This document shows positions 24,669 through 33,094 of a DNA stretch of 64,000 nucleotides, piece by piece (positions within the stretch are counted from its first letter, which is position 1; every line of letters starts with the position of its first letter). Origin of the DNA: Thiotrichales bacterium. GTDB taxonomy: Bacteria; Pseudomonadota; Gammaproteobacteria; Thiomicrospirales; Thiomicrospiraceae. Location of the stretch: contig JAFGUG010000080.1 of NCBI GenBank assembly GCA_016938655.1, forward strand, positions 1-64,000, read 5' to 3'. A program made the position numbers and the translations under genes. The notes beneath the pieces are model-generated. The model did no database searches and was not told the origin of the DNA. It was given only the letters and a program-made list of their open reading frames with translations.

Positions 24669-24705
24669 TTGATTTGTGCTTTAAGACAGCTTAAAACGCT
24701 GAGCG

Positions 24706-25020
24706 TTAAAATCCGATTAACTCTGGGTCCAAAACTTGTGCATCGTAGGTGTAGATTAAGATGTGATGGCCTTTTTTGCGATAGACTTGCAAGCTGTCTA
24801 TCAACGCATCCGCCATCCCTTTAGACATCAAAATCACAAACATAACATTCGATTCGCCATCTGAGTGGCCGTCTTGAACGCCTGAGTTACCGTTACCGCG
24901 AGCATTCAGCTGCGTGTAGCCCGTGACACCCAATTTTTTTAGAATCTTAACCAAACTGTTTTCAAAGGTTGAGTTGATAATAATTTGTACCGACTTGCCT
25001 TCTGTCATTTTTGTTTTCAT
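24706..25020 (-). CDS. PII-like SbtB-type signalling protein
   Basis: 104-residue small protein directly downstream of the SbtA-like permease (10-nt gap, AAGGAGG ribosome-binding site). The N-terminal KSVQIIINSTFENSLVKILK and the segment GYTQLNARGNG followed by NVMFVILMSKGMADALIDSL look like a PII-type ferredoxin-like fold with a T-loop in between. In cyanobacteria SbtB binds adenine nucleotides and restrains SbtA; the same role is inferred here. The cyanobacterial C-terminal CGPEGC redox loop is absent. The longer in-frame start at 25041 is rejected on ribosome-binding site grounds. Confidence 0.75.
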   Translation of the reverse strand: MKTKMTEGKSVQIIINSTFENSLVKILKKLGVTGYTQLNARGNGNSGVQDGHSDGESNVMFVILMSKGMADALIDSLQVYRKKGHHILIYTYDAQVLDPELIGF

Positions 25021-25030
25021 AACTTCCTCC

Positions 25031-26017
25031 TTAAGCCCCAATGTACCAAATTGACATCTGATAGAAAAGTGGAATGCCGACGACCACGTTGAATGGGAAG
25101 GTAATCCCTAATGATAACGTTAGATAGTACGATGGATTCGCTTCTGGAACGCCGTAACGCATGGCTGGCGGTACCGCAATGTAGGAGGCACTGGCTGACA
25201 AAATGGCTAATAGGAATGTGCCACCCAAGGAGAACTCAAGCATTGACGCACCCACAAAGACACCAATGGTTCCACCAATTAACGGCATAATCACACCAAA
25301 CGCGATTAAGGTAACGCCGGCTTTTTTAAGTGCATCTAACTTCTTGGCCGCTTCAATCCCCATGTCTAATAGGAACAGACACAACACACCCATAAAAATC
25401 TCTTTAGTGAACGGCGTGACTTTGGCCATCGACTCCGGTGAGGCCACCGCACCAATCACTAACGCACCTAATAAGACCACCACACTGCCGTTGGTAAAGG
25501 CTTCATGTAACAAGGGGCCCCACTCAGTTTTAACGGTTTCACCGCCTTGCTCAGCAGCCATGCGCTTTCTAACAAACGCGGCGATTAATAGACCGACAAT
25601 AATCGCCGGCGATTCCATGATCACCATCATGACAATCGGGTAACTCTCGTAGCTCACGCCCGACACTTCCAAAAACGCCACCGCCGTTAAGAACGTTGCG
25701 GCACTCACCGAACCATAGTGAGCTGAAATGGCAGCCGCATCAAAGGCGTTGACCTTGTTTCTGAAACGTAACAAGCCATAGCCGATAATCGGCAGAATAA
25801 ACCCTAAAATGGCCGCCCAAATAATTGATTCCACCGCCAGTTGAAAATCGGCTTTGGCGAGGGCTTCCCCCCCTTTTAAACCAATCGCTAATAATAGATA
25901 AATCCCAATCCCTTTCGTCATCCCTTCTGGGAACTTAAGGTCGGACTTAATTAGCCTTGCAATCACACCCAGCGCAAAGAACATTACGGCTGGTATTAAT
26001 AAACTGTCTAATCCCAT
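25031..26017 (-). CDS. SbtA-like sodium-dependent bicarbonate transporter
   Basis: 328-residue inner-membrane protein with about ten hydrophobic helices in two halves. SbtA hallmarks are AHYGSVSAATF in the first half and SASASYIAVPPAMR with YYLTLSLGITFPFN in the second. SbtA imports bicarbonate with sodium to feed carbon fixation. The ATG at 26017 is preceded by GGAGAAG; the frame extends to 26101 but without family similarity. It forms an operon with the PII-like gene. A dyad CATAG-N8-CTATG lies about 90 nt upstream and could be an operator. Family assignment is firm; transport activity is inferred. Confidence 0.85.
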   Translation of the reverse strand: MGLDSLLIPAVMFFALGVIARLIKSDLKFPEGMTKGIGIYLLLAIGLKGGEALAKADFQLAVESIIWAAILGFILPIIGYGLLRFRNKVNAFDAAAISAHYGSVSAATFLTAVAFLEVSGVSYESYPIVMMVIMESPAIIVGLLIAAFVRKRMAAEQGGETVKTEWGPLLHEAFTNGSVVVLLGALVIGAVASPESMAKVTPFTKEIFMGVLCLFLLDMGIEAAKKLDALKKAGVTLIAFGVIMPLIGGTIGVFVGASMLEFSLGGTFLLAILSASASYIAVPPAMRYGVPEANPSYYLTLSLGITFPFNVVVGIPLFYQMSIWYIGA

Positions 26018-26108
26018 TTTCAACTTCTCCAAACTATCAATTTTTTTGAATGGCAATAAGGCTACCTTATAACAATCCGAGAACCCAATAGAAAAAACCA
26101 ATAGAAAC

Positions 26109-26126
26109 CATAGAACATAACCTATG
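26109..26126. promoter_or_regulatory. Inverted repeat upstream of sbtA-like gene
   Basis: CATAG and CTATG arms are separated by 8 nt, about 92-109 nt before the sbtA-like ATG. No regulator gene is adjacent, so a role as operator is speculative. Confidence 0.3.
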
Positions 26127-26248
26127 AAATTTATGAATTACTGAGTTTTTGCTTATGGATAGAAGCCTTTTCTCTTGAAATAACATGCTCAAAATAAATC
26201 CAAATTGGCTTTTTGTTGGCTTTTACTGGCTTCTTTTTCAAAAATGAA

Positions 26249-26258
26249 CAGGCCTGCT
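26249..26258. repeat. Variant palindrome CAGGCCTGCT
   Basis: Partial copy in the 396-nt divergent gap between the sbtA-like gene and tamA. The only other structure I see in that gap is the inverted repeat at 26109. Confidence 0.7.
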
Positions 26259-26413
26259 AAGTTTTAAAAGGGTAACCCCACACTTACTTCAAACTCTTTA
26301 AGCTATATTCGGGGTTTAATAATATAGTTAACAATCACGGGTTGAGTGAGTTTTGTTAAAATAAAAAATCTTCGAGTGTATTTAAAATTAACCCTTAACA
26401 GGAGTGGTGAAGG

Positions 26414-26476
26414 ATGTTTGATATTTGCATGACCCCTTATCATCGCGGCCTGATGACTGCGATAAGCTTCTGTTAA
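26414..26476 (+). CDS. Possible 20-codon leader ORF upstream of tamA
   Basis: ATG at 26414 follows CAGGAGTGGTGAAGG, the best ribosome-binding site in this region. The frame encodes 20 residues (MFDICMTPYHRGLMTAISFC) and stops with TAA two bases before the tamA ATG at 26479. tamA itself has no good Shine-Dalgarno, so translational coupling through this leader is plausible. There is no homology to anything I know. Confidence 0.4.
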   Translation: MFDICMTPYHRGLMTAISFC

Positions 26477-26478
26477 CG

Positions 26479-28401
26479 ATGTCATACATTCAAACAAGCG
26501 GTGTTTCAGGTATTTTTAGTTTTGTATTGGTTGCACTGATCAGTGCTTACACAGGTGCGGCCTTAGCACAAACAGAGCGTGCTGCCGTCATGTCACAAAC
26601 CTCTGAGTCATCGCTCGATACAGACGAGCAAACCTCAACCGAGTTGACTCAGCAAAAAACACCCAATATCAGCCCAGTCAAAAATGCGCCCTCTGAGTCG
26701 CCCAGCAAAGCACCGCCAAAATTGACGGTTAAAATCAACCTCAGCAAAGAAGCCACTGCGGAACTCACCGAAAAAGTCACGCAACAATTGGCCATTGGTA
26801 ACTTAAAAACCGATGAATACCCAGCGCAAACCAACTTTTTATATCAACGAGCCGAAGGCGAACTGATTACCGTTTTAAAAGCTTTAGGTTACTATCAACC
26901 GACCATAACCAGCCAACTGCAACGCAAACCCAACCTGACCGAGGCCACCTTTGACATTCAACTGGGCCAGCCCGTTACAATTCGTACCATTGATATTGTG
27001 ATTGAGGGCGAGGACAAGGACCTACCCAGTTGGCGACAGTTCCAAAAGTTTCAGCTTGCTTTGCGCCCTAAAGCGATTTTTAAACACTCGGATTACACCA
27101 GCACAGTGAGCGCCTTAACCAATATTGCGGTTAACGAGGGGTATATGGATGCTGAGTTCACACAGCGTGAATTCAAAGTCTACCCGCATCTCAATGCCGT
27201 AGACATTCACCTGCATCTCGACACCCAAAACGCCTACCAATTTGGCAAGGTCAATTTCAGTGGCAGTCAGCAGGTCAGCACCGACTTCTTAAACCGTTTT
27301 GTGGGCTTTATTCCCGGTGACACCTATCGTCAATCGGATATTAACGCCCTACAAAAAGGCCTGATTGACAGCAATTACTTTGGTTTAATTCGTGTTGCAC
27401 CTCAATATTCTCAACAAAAAGAACGTCGTATTCCTATTAACGTTGAACTCGAAGACAACTTAAAACACCGTTATGAAGTCGGTGGCGGCTACGGTACCGA
27501 TACCGGTGCGCGTATTTTATTTGGCTTTGAAAACCGCTTGGTTAACCAATACGGCCACAACTATCAAGTGGACAGTCTGTTGGGTGAACGTGCTCAAAAC
27601 CTCAGTTTTAACTACCGCATTCCAGGTCGTCGTCCTGCGGTGCAACACTGGAATTTAGGGGTTGATTATGACGCTACCCAATCCGACAGTTTATCGCGTA
27701 CATTGACCGGGCTATCGGCAGAGTACAACTACCAAATTAATCCAGAATGGTTAATTAACCCGTTCATCTCTTTAGAAACGGAAAGCTTTCAATATGTCAC
27801 CGAGCCCAGTTTTACCACGCAAACCTTACTAGTGGGAACCACGCTTAAAAATCGTTGGGTGAATAATGACGCCTATCCCACCGAAGGGTTTAGTCACGCC
27901 GCGACCATCCGCGCCAGTATTGATAATGTCATCTCCGACTCACAGTTTTTACAACTGGAACTCAGCACCCATAAAGTCTACTCGATTATGGAATTTTGGC
28001 GTTTGCACGCGGGCTTACAAACCACCTTAACCCTAGCCGACCAAGACCAAATCATACCGGCAACCTACCTAACCCTGTTGGGGGGCGAAAACTTACGCGG
28101 GTATAAGTTTGAATCGATCGGGATTCAAACCGAAGACGGTTCGGTGGTGGGGGCACGCAACAGTATTTCCGGCTCCATCGAAACCGATTACCGCATGACG
28201 CAATACTTGGGTTTAGGCGTATTTTCGGATTTTGGCCAAGTGTTTGATGACCAGCGTACCGAAGACTGGAAAATCGGTGCCGGCCTGGGGATTCGTGGCT
28301 ACACCCCGGTGGGCATGGCAAAACTCGATATTGCTTGGCCGGTTTCTGAAGAAGATGCCTCCAATTGGCGACTGCACTTCTCATTGGGGTTTGACCTATG
28401 A
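26479..28401 (+). CDS. tamA: Translocation and assembly module outer-membrane protein TamA
   Basis: Omp85-family outer-membrane protein that works with TamB in envelope assembly or lipid transport. The 640-residue protein has a signal peptide (cleavage near AALA/QTE, about residue 31), a Ser/Thr/Pro-rich linker, POTRA domains (about residues 75-330) and a 16-strand-type barrel with GGGYGTDTGARILFGFENR and the GGENLRGYKFESIG loop. The C terminus ends in LHFSLGFDL, typical of barrel proteins. The ATG at 26479 is chosen for the signal peptide. It overlaps tamB by 4 nt (ATGA), showing an operon. Confidence 0.92.
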   Translation: MSYIQTSGVSGIFSFVLVALISAYTGAALAQTERAAVMSQTSESSLDTDEQTSTELTQQKTPNISPVKNAPSESPSKAPPKLTVKINLSKEATAELTEKVTQQLAIGNLKTDEYPAQTNFLYQRAEGELITVLKALGYYQPTITSQLQRKPNLTEATFDIQLGQPVTIRTIDIVIEGEDKDLPSWRQFQKFQLALRPKAIFKHSDYTSTVSALTNIAVNEGYMDAEFTQREFKVYPHLNAVDIHLHLDTQNAYQFGKVNFSGSQQVSTDFLNRFVGFIPGDTYRQSDINALQKGLIDSNYFGLIRVAPQYSQQKERRIPINVELEDNLKHRYEVGGGYGTDTGARILFGFENRLVNQYGHNYQVDSLLGERAQNLSFNYRIPGRRPAVQHWNLGVDYDATQSDSLSRTLTGLSAEYNYQINPEWLINPFISLETESFQYVTEPSFTTQTLLVGTTLKNRWVNNDAYPTEGFSHAATIRASIDNVISDSQFLQLELSTHKVYSIMEFWRLHAGLQTTLTLADQDQIIPATYLTLLGGENLRGYKFESIGIQTEDGSVVGARNSISGSIETDYRMTQYLGLGVFSDFGQVFDDQRTEDWKIGAGLGIRGYTPVGMAKLDIAWPVSEEDASNWRLHFSLGFDL

Positions 28402-31400
28402 CGCCTATAAAACAGACCTTACTCAGACTTTCAGGCCAGTTGTTAAAGTGGTACTTAATTATCGCTTCCGGCTTAGTGTCTACGCTAATCATTCTATTGG
28501 TGGTTGGCCTATCTATTTTGTTGTATTACCCAAAAACCGCACAACTCAGCCTGCCCTATTTAAGTGACTTCACGGATGGACAACTTCAAATCGAATCTGC
28601 CGAAGGCAAGTTGGTTGATGGCTTAGTCCTGCGAAATATTCAGTTCAACAACTCAGCTGTGAATGTAAACATTGACCAAGTGGATTGGCAGTGGGATCTG
28701 TCGGCGTTATTCAACCGTCACCTGCATTTTCAAACCTTAAACATCACTCAACCGACCATTCAACTGATTGCCAGTGACCAATCCGCTGAACCACCAGCGG
28801 AACCAAACTCCCAACCGTTTGCCATTTTGACGCAACTCAACGAATACCAATTGCGATTTGATATCGACCAGCTAGCGATTACAAATGCGAGTCTGCAATT
28901 TGAGAATGAACCGCCAATACAAGTGGCGGAGTTTAAAAGTGGCCTGCACTGGCAAGAACAAACGCTCACGGTGACCGAATTAAGCACCGATTACCAAACC
29001 AGTCCAACTCAAACATTTAAGCTGAAAGCTGACAGCCAATTTGAGGTGTTAAATGCCACTGAGTTTAAGATTGGTTTAAATCTAAATGTCATGGGCATAG
29101 AAGGCTTTGAACCTCTTAAAATCCGTACACAAGCAACGGGTGGATTAGAACAAATCAACTTTAGCTTAGATTTGCTGGCACCATATGCAATGCACTCTGA
29201 ACACGTTTTAAAAATGGGTAAAACAGTCATTGAACTCGACTCAGAGTTTAAGCAGTTAAAAGCAAAACTCAACGAACAGTGGCAGATTAACCAACTTCAA
29301 GGGCGCAACCAACTGAGTTTTAATCTTGAGAACAAAACGCTCAAAACTGCGGGGAACTTTACAACCGACTTAGCCGGCAAACCCACCGCCACACTTAATT
29401 ACAAAGCCGACTATGCAAAAGATGGTGCGGTTAACTATCAACTGCAAACTGCGTTTGACCAAATGGGTAGCCTTAAAACCCAAGGCCAGGCGAACGTTCT
29501 CGCGCTCACTGCCAACGCCACAGCGCAAACCGAAAATCTAAATTTGCAGTGGGTTGATAACGCACTAAACTATCAAATCAGCAGTTTGTTTGATTTTAAA
29601 CTAACCGATTTTAAGGCTCTGAAAAGCCAACTCGACATTCAAACGTTAGAGGTGACAGGGTTACCGGAAGCTTTCGCATTTAAAGGCATAATCACCAGCC
29701 AACTTAAAACCGAAATGGCAACCCGTTCTAGCGCACCAAATGCAAAACCGCTCGCGTCTAAATTAGCCAATACCGCCAACGATTACGCCATCAACATTCA
29801 ATCTGGGCAATTAAGCTACGCCGATTATTCTGGGCAAATACTGGCGACGATTTTTGCCAGCCCGGACTTTAAACGCTTTGACGTACCCTACGCCAATTTA
29901 ACCTTGGGCGATAACTCCGTTCATGCTAGCGGACAGTGGGCAGAAAGCTTAAACCTCAATGTGAATGCGGCACTTAACCAACTCAGCCAAATGTATGCGC
30001 CGCTTAATGGCCAAGTCATCGCGAGCATAAATAGTCACGGAACCTTGCTGAAAGACTTTTCCGGATTTGAACAGGCCTGGTCAACCGTTACTCTAAACGC
30101 TGAAAACGTCCGTTATCAAGCGCCTGATGCTGTAAATGGCCAAGCATTAACGGTCAATAACGTCACACTGAATGGTCGCATCCCTCTACACAAACCGGCG
30201 TGGAGCGCCTTTAACCTCTCAGCCTCCGACATTCAACAAACCGCCAATAAAGCCGAGCCGCAAACTTTGCTTTCGCAATTTACACTGTCACGCCAAGCCA
30301 GCGAAAATGGGCTATCGAGCGAACTCAATATAATCCATCCAGAAATCAAAGTGCATGCCGAGCTGTATGAGGACAAACCCAATCTTGAAAAGCAAACGCT
30401 GGTTTTAAGAGCCTTTGATATTGAGCAAGAAACCACTGGGTTCTGGAAATTAGACGCGCCCAAAAACCTCTTTTGGAAGGCTCCCACAGAGATTAAAACC
30501 GAACAGATTTGTTTGCGTCCTAGCAACCAAAGTACCGCCAATCCATCTATGACAACCGAGTTGGCTATTGATGAGCAACCCGTGGATGCCCAAACGCCCC
30601 AACCTCTTCCCGCCAAACTCTGCCTGCAAGCCGAATCCAATCGTGCCGAATGGTCGATGCAAGCCCTGCCCATTTTAGACTGGCTAAAACCGTGGCTCAG
30701 CGATGCCTTGGTTTTAAAAGGCACGCTCTCCGGCGAGGGCTCGGCTAACTGGCAAAACGCGCTCAAACTCAAGCAGTCGTTGTTAGTACCACAACTGGAT
30801 ATCACGGTGGTAGAACAAGGCTATGAACTGCCAATATTAATTAAAGACTGGCAGACCGATTTGCAGATGACCGACACCCAAGTCACCTTAAAAAGCTTGG
30901 CGCACATTAATCAAACTGGGCGTTTAGATGCGGACATTATCCTAAAAAATAAACAACAGCAGGCCTGGTCAGAAGCCGCCTTAAACGGCAAGGTTAACCT
31001 AGAAGTTAACGAATGGCAGTTAAGTGATCAAGTCTTACAACTGGCGGAACTCAATAAAACCGTACTGCACATTCACAGCGCTCTTTCTGGAAGTTTGGCC
31101 AGTTTGCAACACGATACCCAAGCCAACGTCGACTTGAACTTAAATCTGCCCCTGCTCGGGTTAAGCAATCAGGCCATCCGTTTACAGGCACAACTCACTC
31201 CCGAAGTCATCGAAGCCAGCGGGGTTTGGAAACAACGAGAAGGCCAAACCGATGAACGTCGCGCCGATTTAACCGTGAACCTGACTCAACTCACAACCAA
31301 ACCGGCGTTATTGGCCAACTTTAAAACCGATTCGATTGAACTCTTAAAAACCCCGTTTGCCAATTTAAAAACCGCCTCGGACATTACCGTGACCTTGGCT

Positions 31401-32270
31401 GATGGCCTCACGCATATTCAAGGGGGCGCAAAGTTGCATGACAGCTTGGTGAACCTTGATGAGATGCCGATTCAAGACACCACCTCAACCAGCGGTGACG
31501 AAATTATTATTAACGAACAAGGTGAAGTGGTGCCCAAAGAGAACGCCACCTCCAACTTGAGCTACGACTTAAAAATTGGATTTGGCGACAATGTCGAAGT
31601 CAAAGTACGCGATTCTCAGCTGCTATTAGGCGGTGAGCTGCAAGTCGTTCAAGAACTTAATGCACGTGACATGCAGGCCTTTGGCGAAGTAAAACTTGTG
31701 GGTGGGTACATTAACTTGGATGAACGTAACCGCATTCAAATTGCCGAATCGGGCTTTATTTTTAACAGCAAAATTGCCAATCCAACACTGGACGTTAACC
31801 TGTTCCGCGTCGTCGACCAAACCACCGCGCGCCTCAATATCACTGGCAACGCCGCACAGCCACAATTTGTGTTCTACTCCACCCCAGCCCTATCGCAAGG
31901 TCGTATTATTAACTTGATGGTATTCGGTCGTGCAGGTGATATGTCCAAAGAACCCAACTACGAATCGCAAGTGTTAAGCGCCTTTTATAAACTCGGCATT
32001 CAAAATAACACCCCCGTGCTCAACACCTTAACCAGCACCCTGGGGATTCAAGATGTCTACCTGGATGTGCAAGACCAAAAAGTCAGCAGTTTGCTGGTTG
32101 GCCGAGCCTTAACCGATAAGCTTTACGTGCGCTATGCCAAAGACTTAACCGGACAGCAAAGCAGTGCCGTACAGTTCTTCTACCAGTTGACCAATAAATG
32201 GCTGTTAAAAACCAACAGTGGCGATAACAACAGTTCGGTGGACGTCATCTACCGCATAGAACGCGATTAA
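28398..32270 (+). CDS. tamB: Translocation/assembly module protein TamB
   Basis: 1290-residue AsmA/bridge-like lipid transfer protein spanning the periplasm. One N-terminal TM (about residues 19-41, IASGLVSTLIILLVVGLSIL) anchors it in the inner membrane. The rest is long beta-rich repetitive sequence, and the C-terminal DUF490 region contains GELQVVQELNARDMQAFGEV and ends FFYQLTNKWLLKTNSGDNNS...YRIERD. It pairs with TamA in the outer membrane. The start codon overlaps the tamA stop. Several internal CAGGCCTG cores occur (near 30073, 30961, 31675). Confidence 0.93.
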   Translation: MTPIKQTLLRLSGQLLKWYLIIASGLVSTLIILLVVGLSILLYYPKTAQLSLPYLSDFTDGQLQIESAEGKLVDGLVLRNIQFNNSAVNVNIDQVDWQWDLSALFNRHLHFQTLNITQPTIQLIASDQSAEPPAEPNSQPFAILTQLNEYQLRFDIDQLAITNASLQFENEPPIQVAEFKSGLHWQEQTLTVTELSTDYQTSPTQTFKLKADSQFEVLNATEFKIGLNLNVMGIEGFEPLKIRTQATGGLEQINFSLDLLAPYAMHSEHVLKMGKTVIELDSEFKQLKAKLNEQWQINQLQGRNQLSFNLENKTLKTAGNFTTDLAGKPTATLNYKADYAKDGAVNYQLQTAFDQMGSLKTQGQANVLALTANATAQTENLNLQWVDNALNYQISSLFDFKLTDFKALKSQLDIQTLEVTGLPEAFAFKGIITSQLKTEMATRSSAPNAKPLASKLANTANDYAINIQSGQLSYADYSGQILATIFASPDFKRFDVPYANLTLGDNSVHASGQWAESLNLNVNAALNQLSQMYAPLNGQVIASINSHGTLLKDFSGFEQAWSTVTLNAENVRYQAPDAVNGQALTVNNVTLNGRIPLHKPAWSAFNLSASDIQQTANKAEPQTLLSQFTLSRQASENGLSSELNIIHPEIKVHAELYEDKPNLEKQTLVLRAFDIEQETTGFWKLDAPKNLFWKAPTEIKTEQICLRPSNQSTANPSMTTELAIDEQPVDAQTPQPLPAKLCLQAESNRAEWSMQALPILDWLKPWLSDALVLKGTLSGEGSANWQNALKLKQSLLVPQLDITVVEQGYELPILIKDWQTDLQMTDTQVTLKSLAHINQTGRLDADIILKNKQQQAWSEAALNGKVNLEVNEWQLSDQVLQLAELNKTVLHIHSALSGSLASLQHDTQANVDLNLNLPLLGLSNQAIRLQAQLTPEVIEASGVWKQREGQTDERRADLTVNLTQLTTKPALLANFKTDSIELLKTPFANLKTASDITVTLADGLTHIQGGAKLHDSLVNLDEMPIQDTTSTSGDEIIINEQGEVVPKENATSNLSYDLKIGFGDNVEVKVRDSQLLLGGELQVVQELNARDMQAFGEVKLVGGYINLDERNRIQIAESGFIFNSKIANPTLDVNLFRVVDQTTARLNITGNAAQPQFVFYSTPALSQGRIINLMVFGRAGDMSKEPNYESQVLSAFYKLGIQNNTPVLNTLTSTLGIQDVYLDVQDQKVSSLLVGRALTDKLYVRYAKDLTGQQSSAVQFFYQLTNKWLLKTNSGDNNSSVDVIYRIERD

Positions 32271-32305
32271 CCAAACAACATACAAAATAAAAAAGAGTCG
32301 AAAGC

Positions 32306-33010
32306 ATGAGAAATGTAGTGATTACCGGCGGCAATAAAGGCATTGGCCTAGCGTTAACGCAAAAATTTGTGGAAGCGGGCGATCACGTGCACATTATTGC
32401 CCGTGACTTTAGCAATAAAGCCAATTTTGATTATCAAAACCATCCACAGGTTACCTACACGCAATTTGATTTAACCGACATTCAAAACTTAGCAGGCCTG
32501 GCAGATTCGATTGAGAAAATTGATGTCTTAGTTAACAACGCAGGCCTGTTACAACCGTTAACCTTTGACAACTACCCAGACGAACACCGTGATTATTCGT
32601 TGCAACTGAATATTATCGCCCCCGTCACCTTAATCGAACTGTTTGCCAATAAACTCCAAACACCGTCCGACTATACGCCACGTATAGTGAACAACGCTTC
32701 AATAGCAGGGCAGATTGGCCATCCTGATATTTGGTATGGCATTGGCAAAGCGGGGCTGATAAATGCGACCAAAGCCTTTGCTAAAGCCTTTCAAGGGAAA
32801 ATTATTGTGAATGCGGTTGCGCCCAGCCCTACCGAAACCGATATGTTGGCCAGTATTCCAGAGCACCGTCAACAAGCGTTTTTAAAAAACACCATCTCGG
32901 GTCGATTCGCCACCGCGCAAGAGGTTGCCGACACAATGTTCTGGCTGGCCACCGATGCGCCCGAATACATTAATGGGGTGTGCATCGATATTAACAACGG
33001 CTCAAAATAG
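32306..33010 (+). CDS. SDR-family oxidoreductase
   Basis: 234-residue short-chain dehydrogenase. The cofactor motif TGGNKGIGLALT is at residues 7-18, NNAG near 76-79, the catalytic serine in NNASIAGQIG, and the YxxxK pair in YGIGKAG near 149-153. The substrate is unknown. It starts 35 nt after tamB and could be cotranscribed, though a functional link is not evident. The segments LAGLAD and NNAGLLQ are encoded by AGCAGGCCTG-type cores. Confidence 0.85.
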   Translation: MRNVVITGGNKGIGLALTQKFVEAGDHVHIIARDFSNKANFDYQNHPQVTYTQFDLTDIQNLAGLADSIEKIDVLVNNAGLLQPLTFDNYPDEHRDYSLQLNIIAPVTLIELFANKLQTPSDYTPRIVNNASIAGQIGHPDIWYGIGKAGLINATKAFAKAFQGKIIVNAVAPSPTETDMLASIPEHRQQAFLKNTISGRFATAQEVADTMFWLATDAPEYINGVCIDINNGSK

Positions 33011-33094
33011 CGTTGACTAACGCTGACAACCTCACTATTCTGACTTAGACTCCTAAATACAACAGCGGCAATTAAGGCAGACAATCAATTGCGA

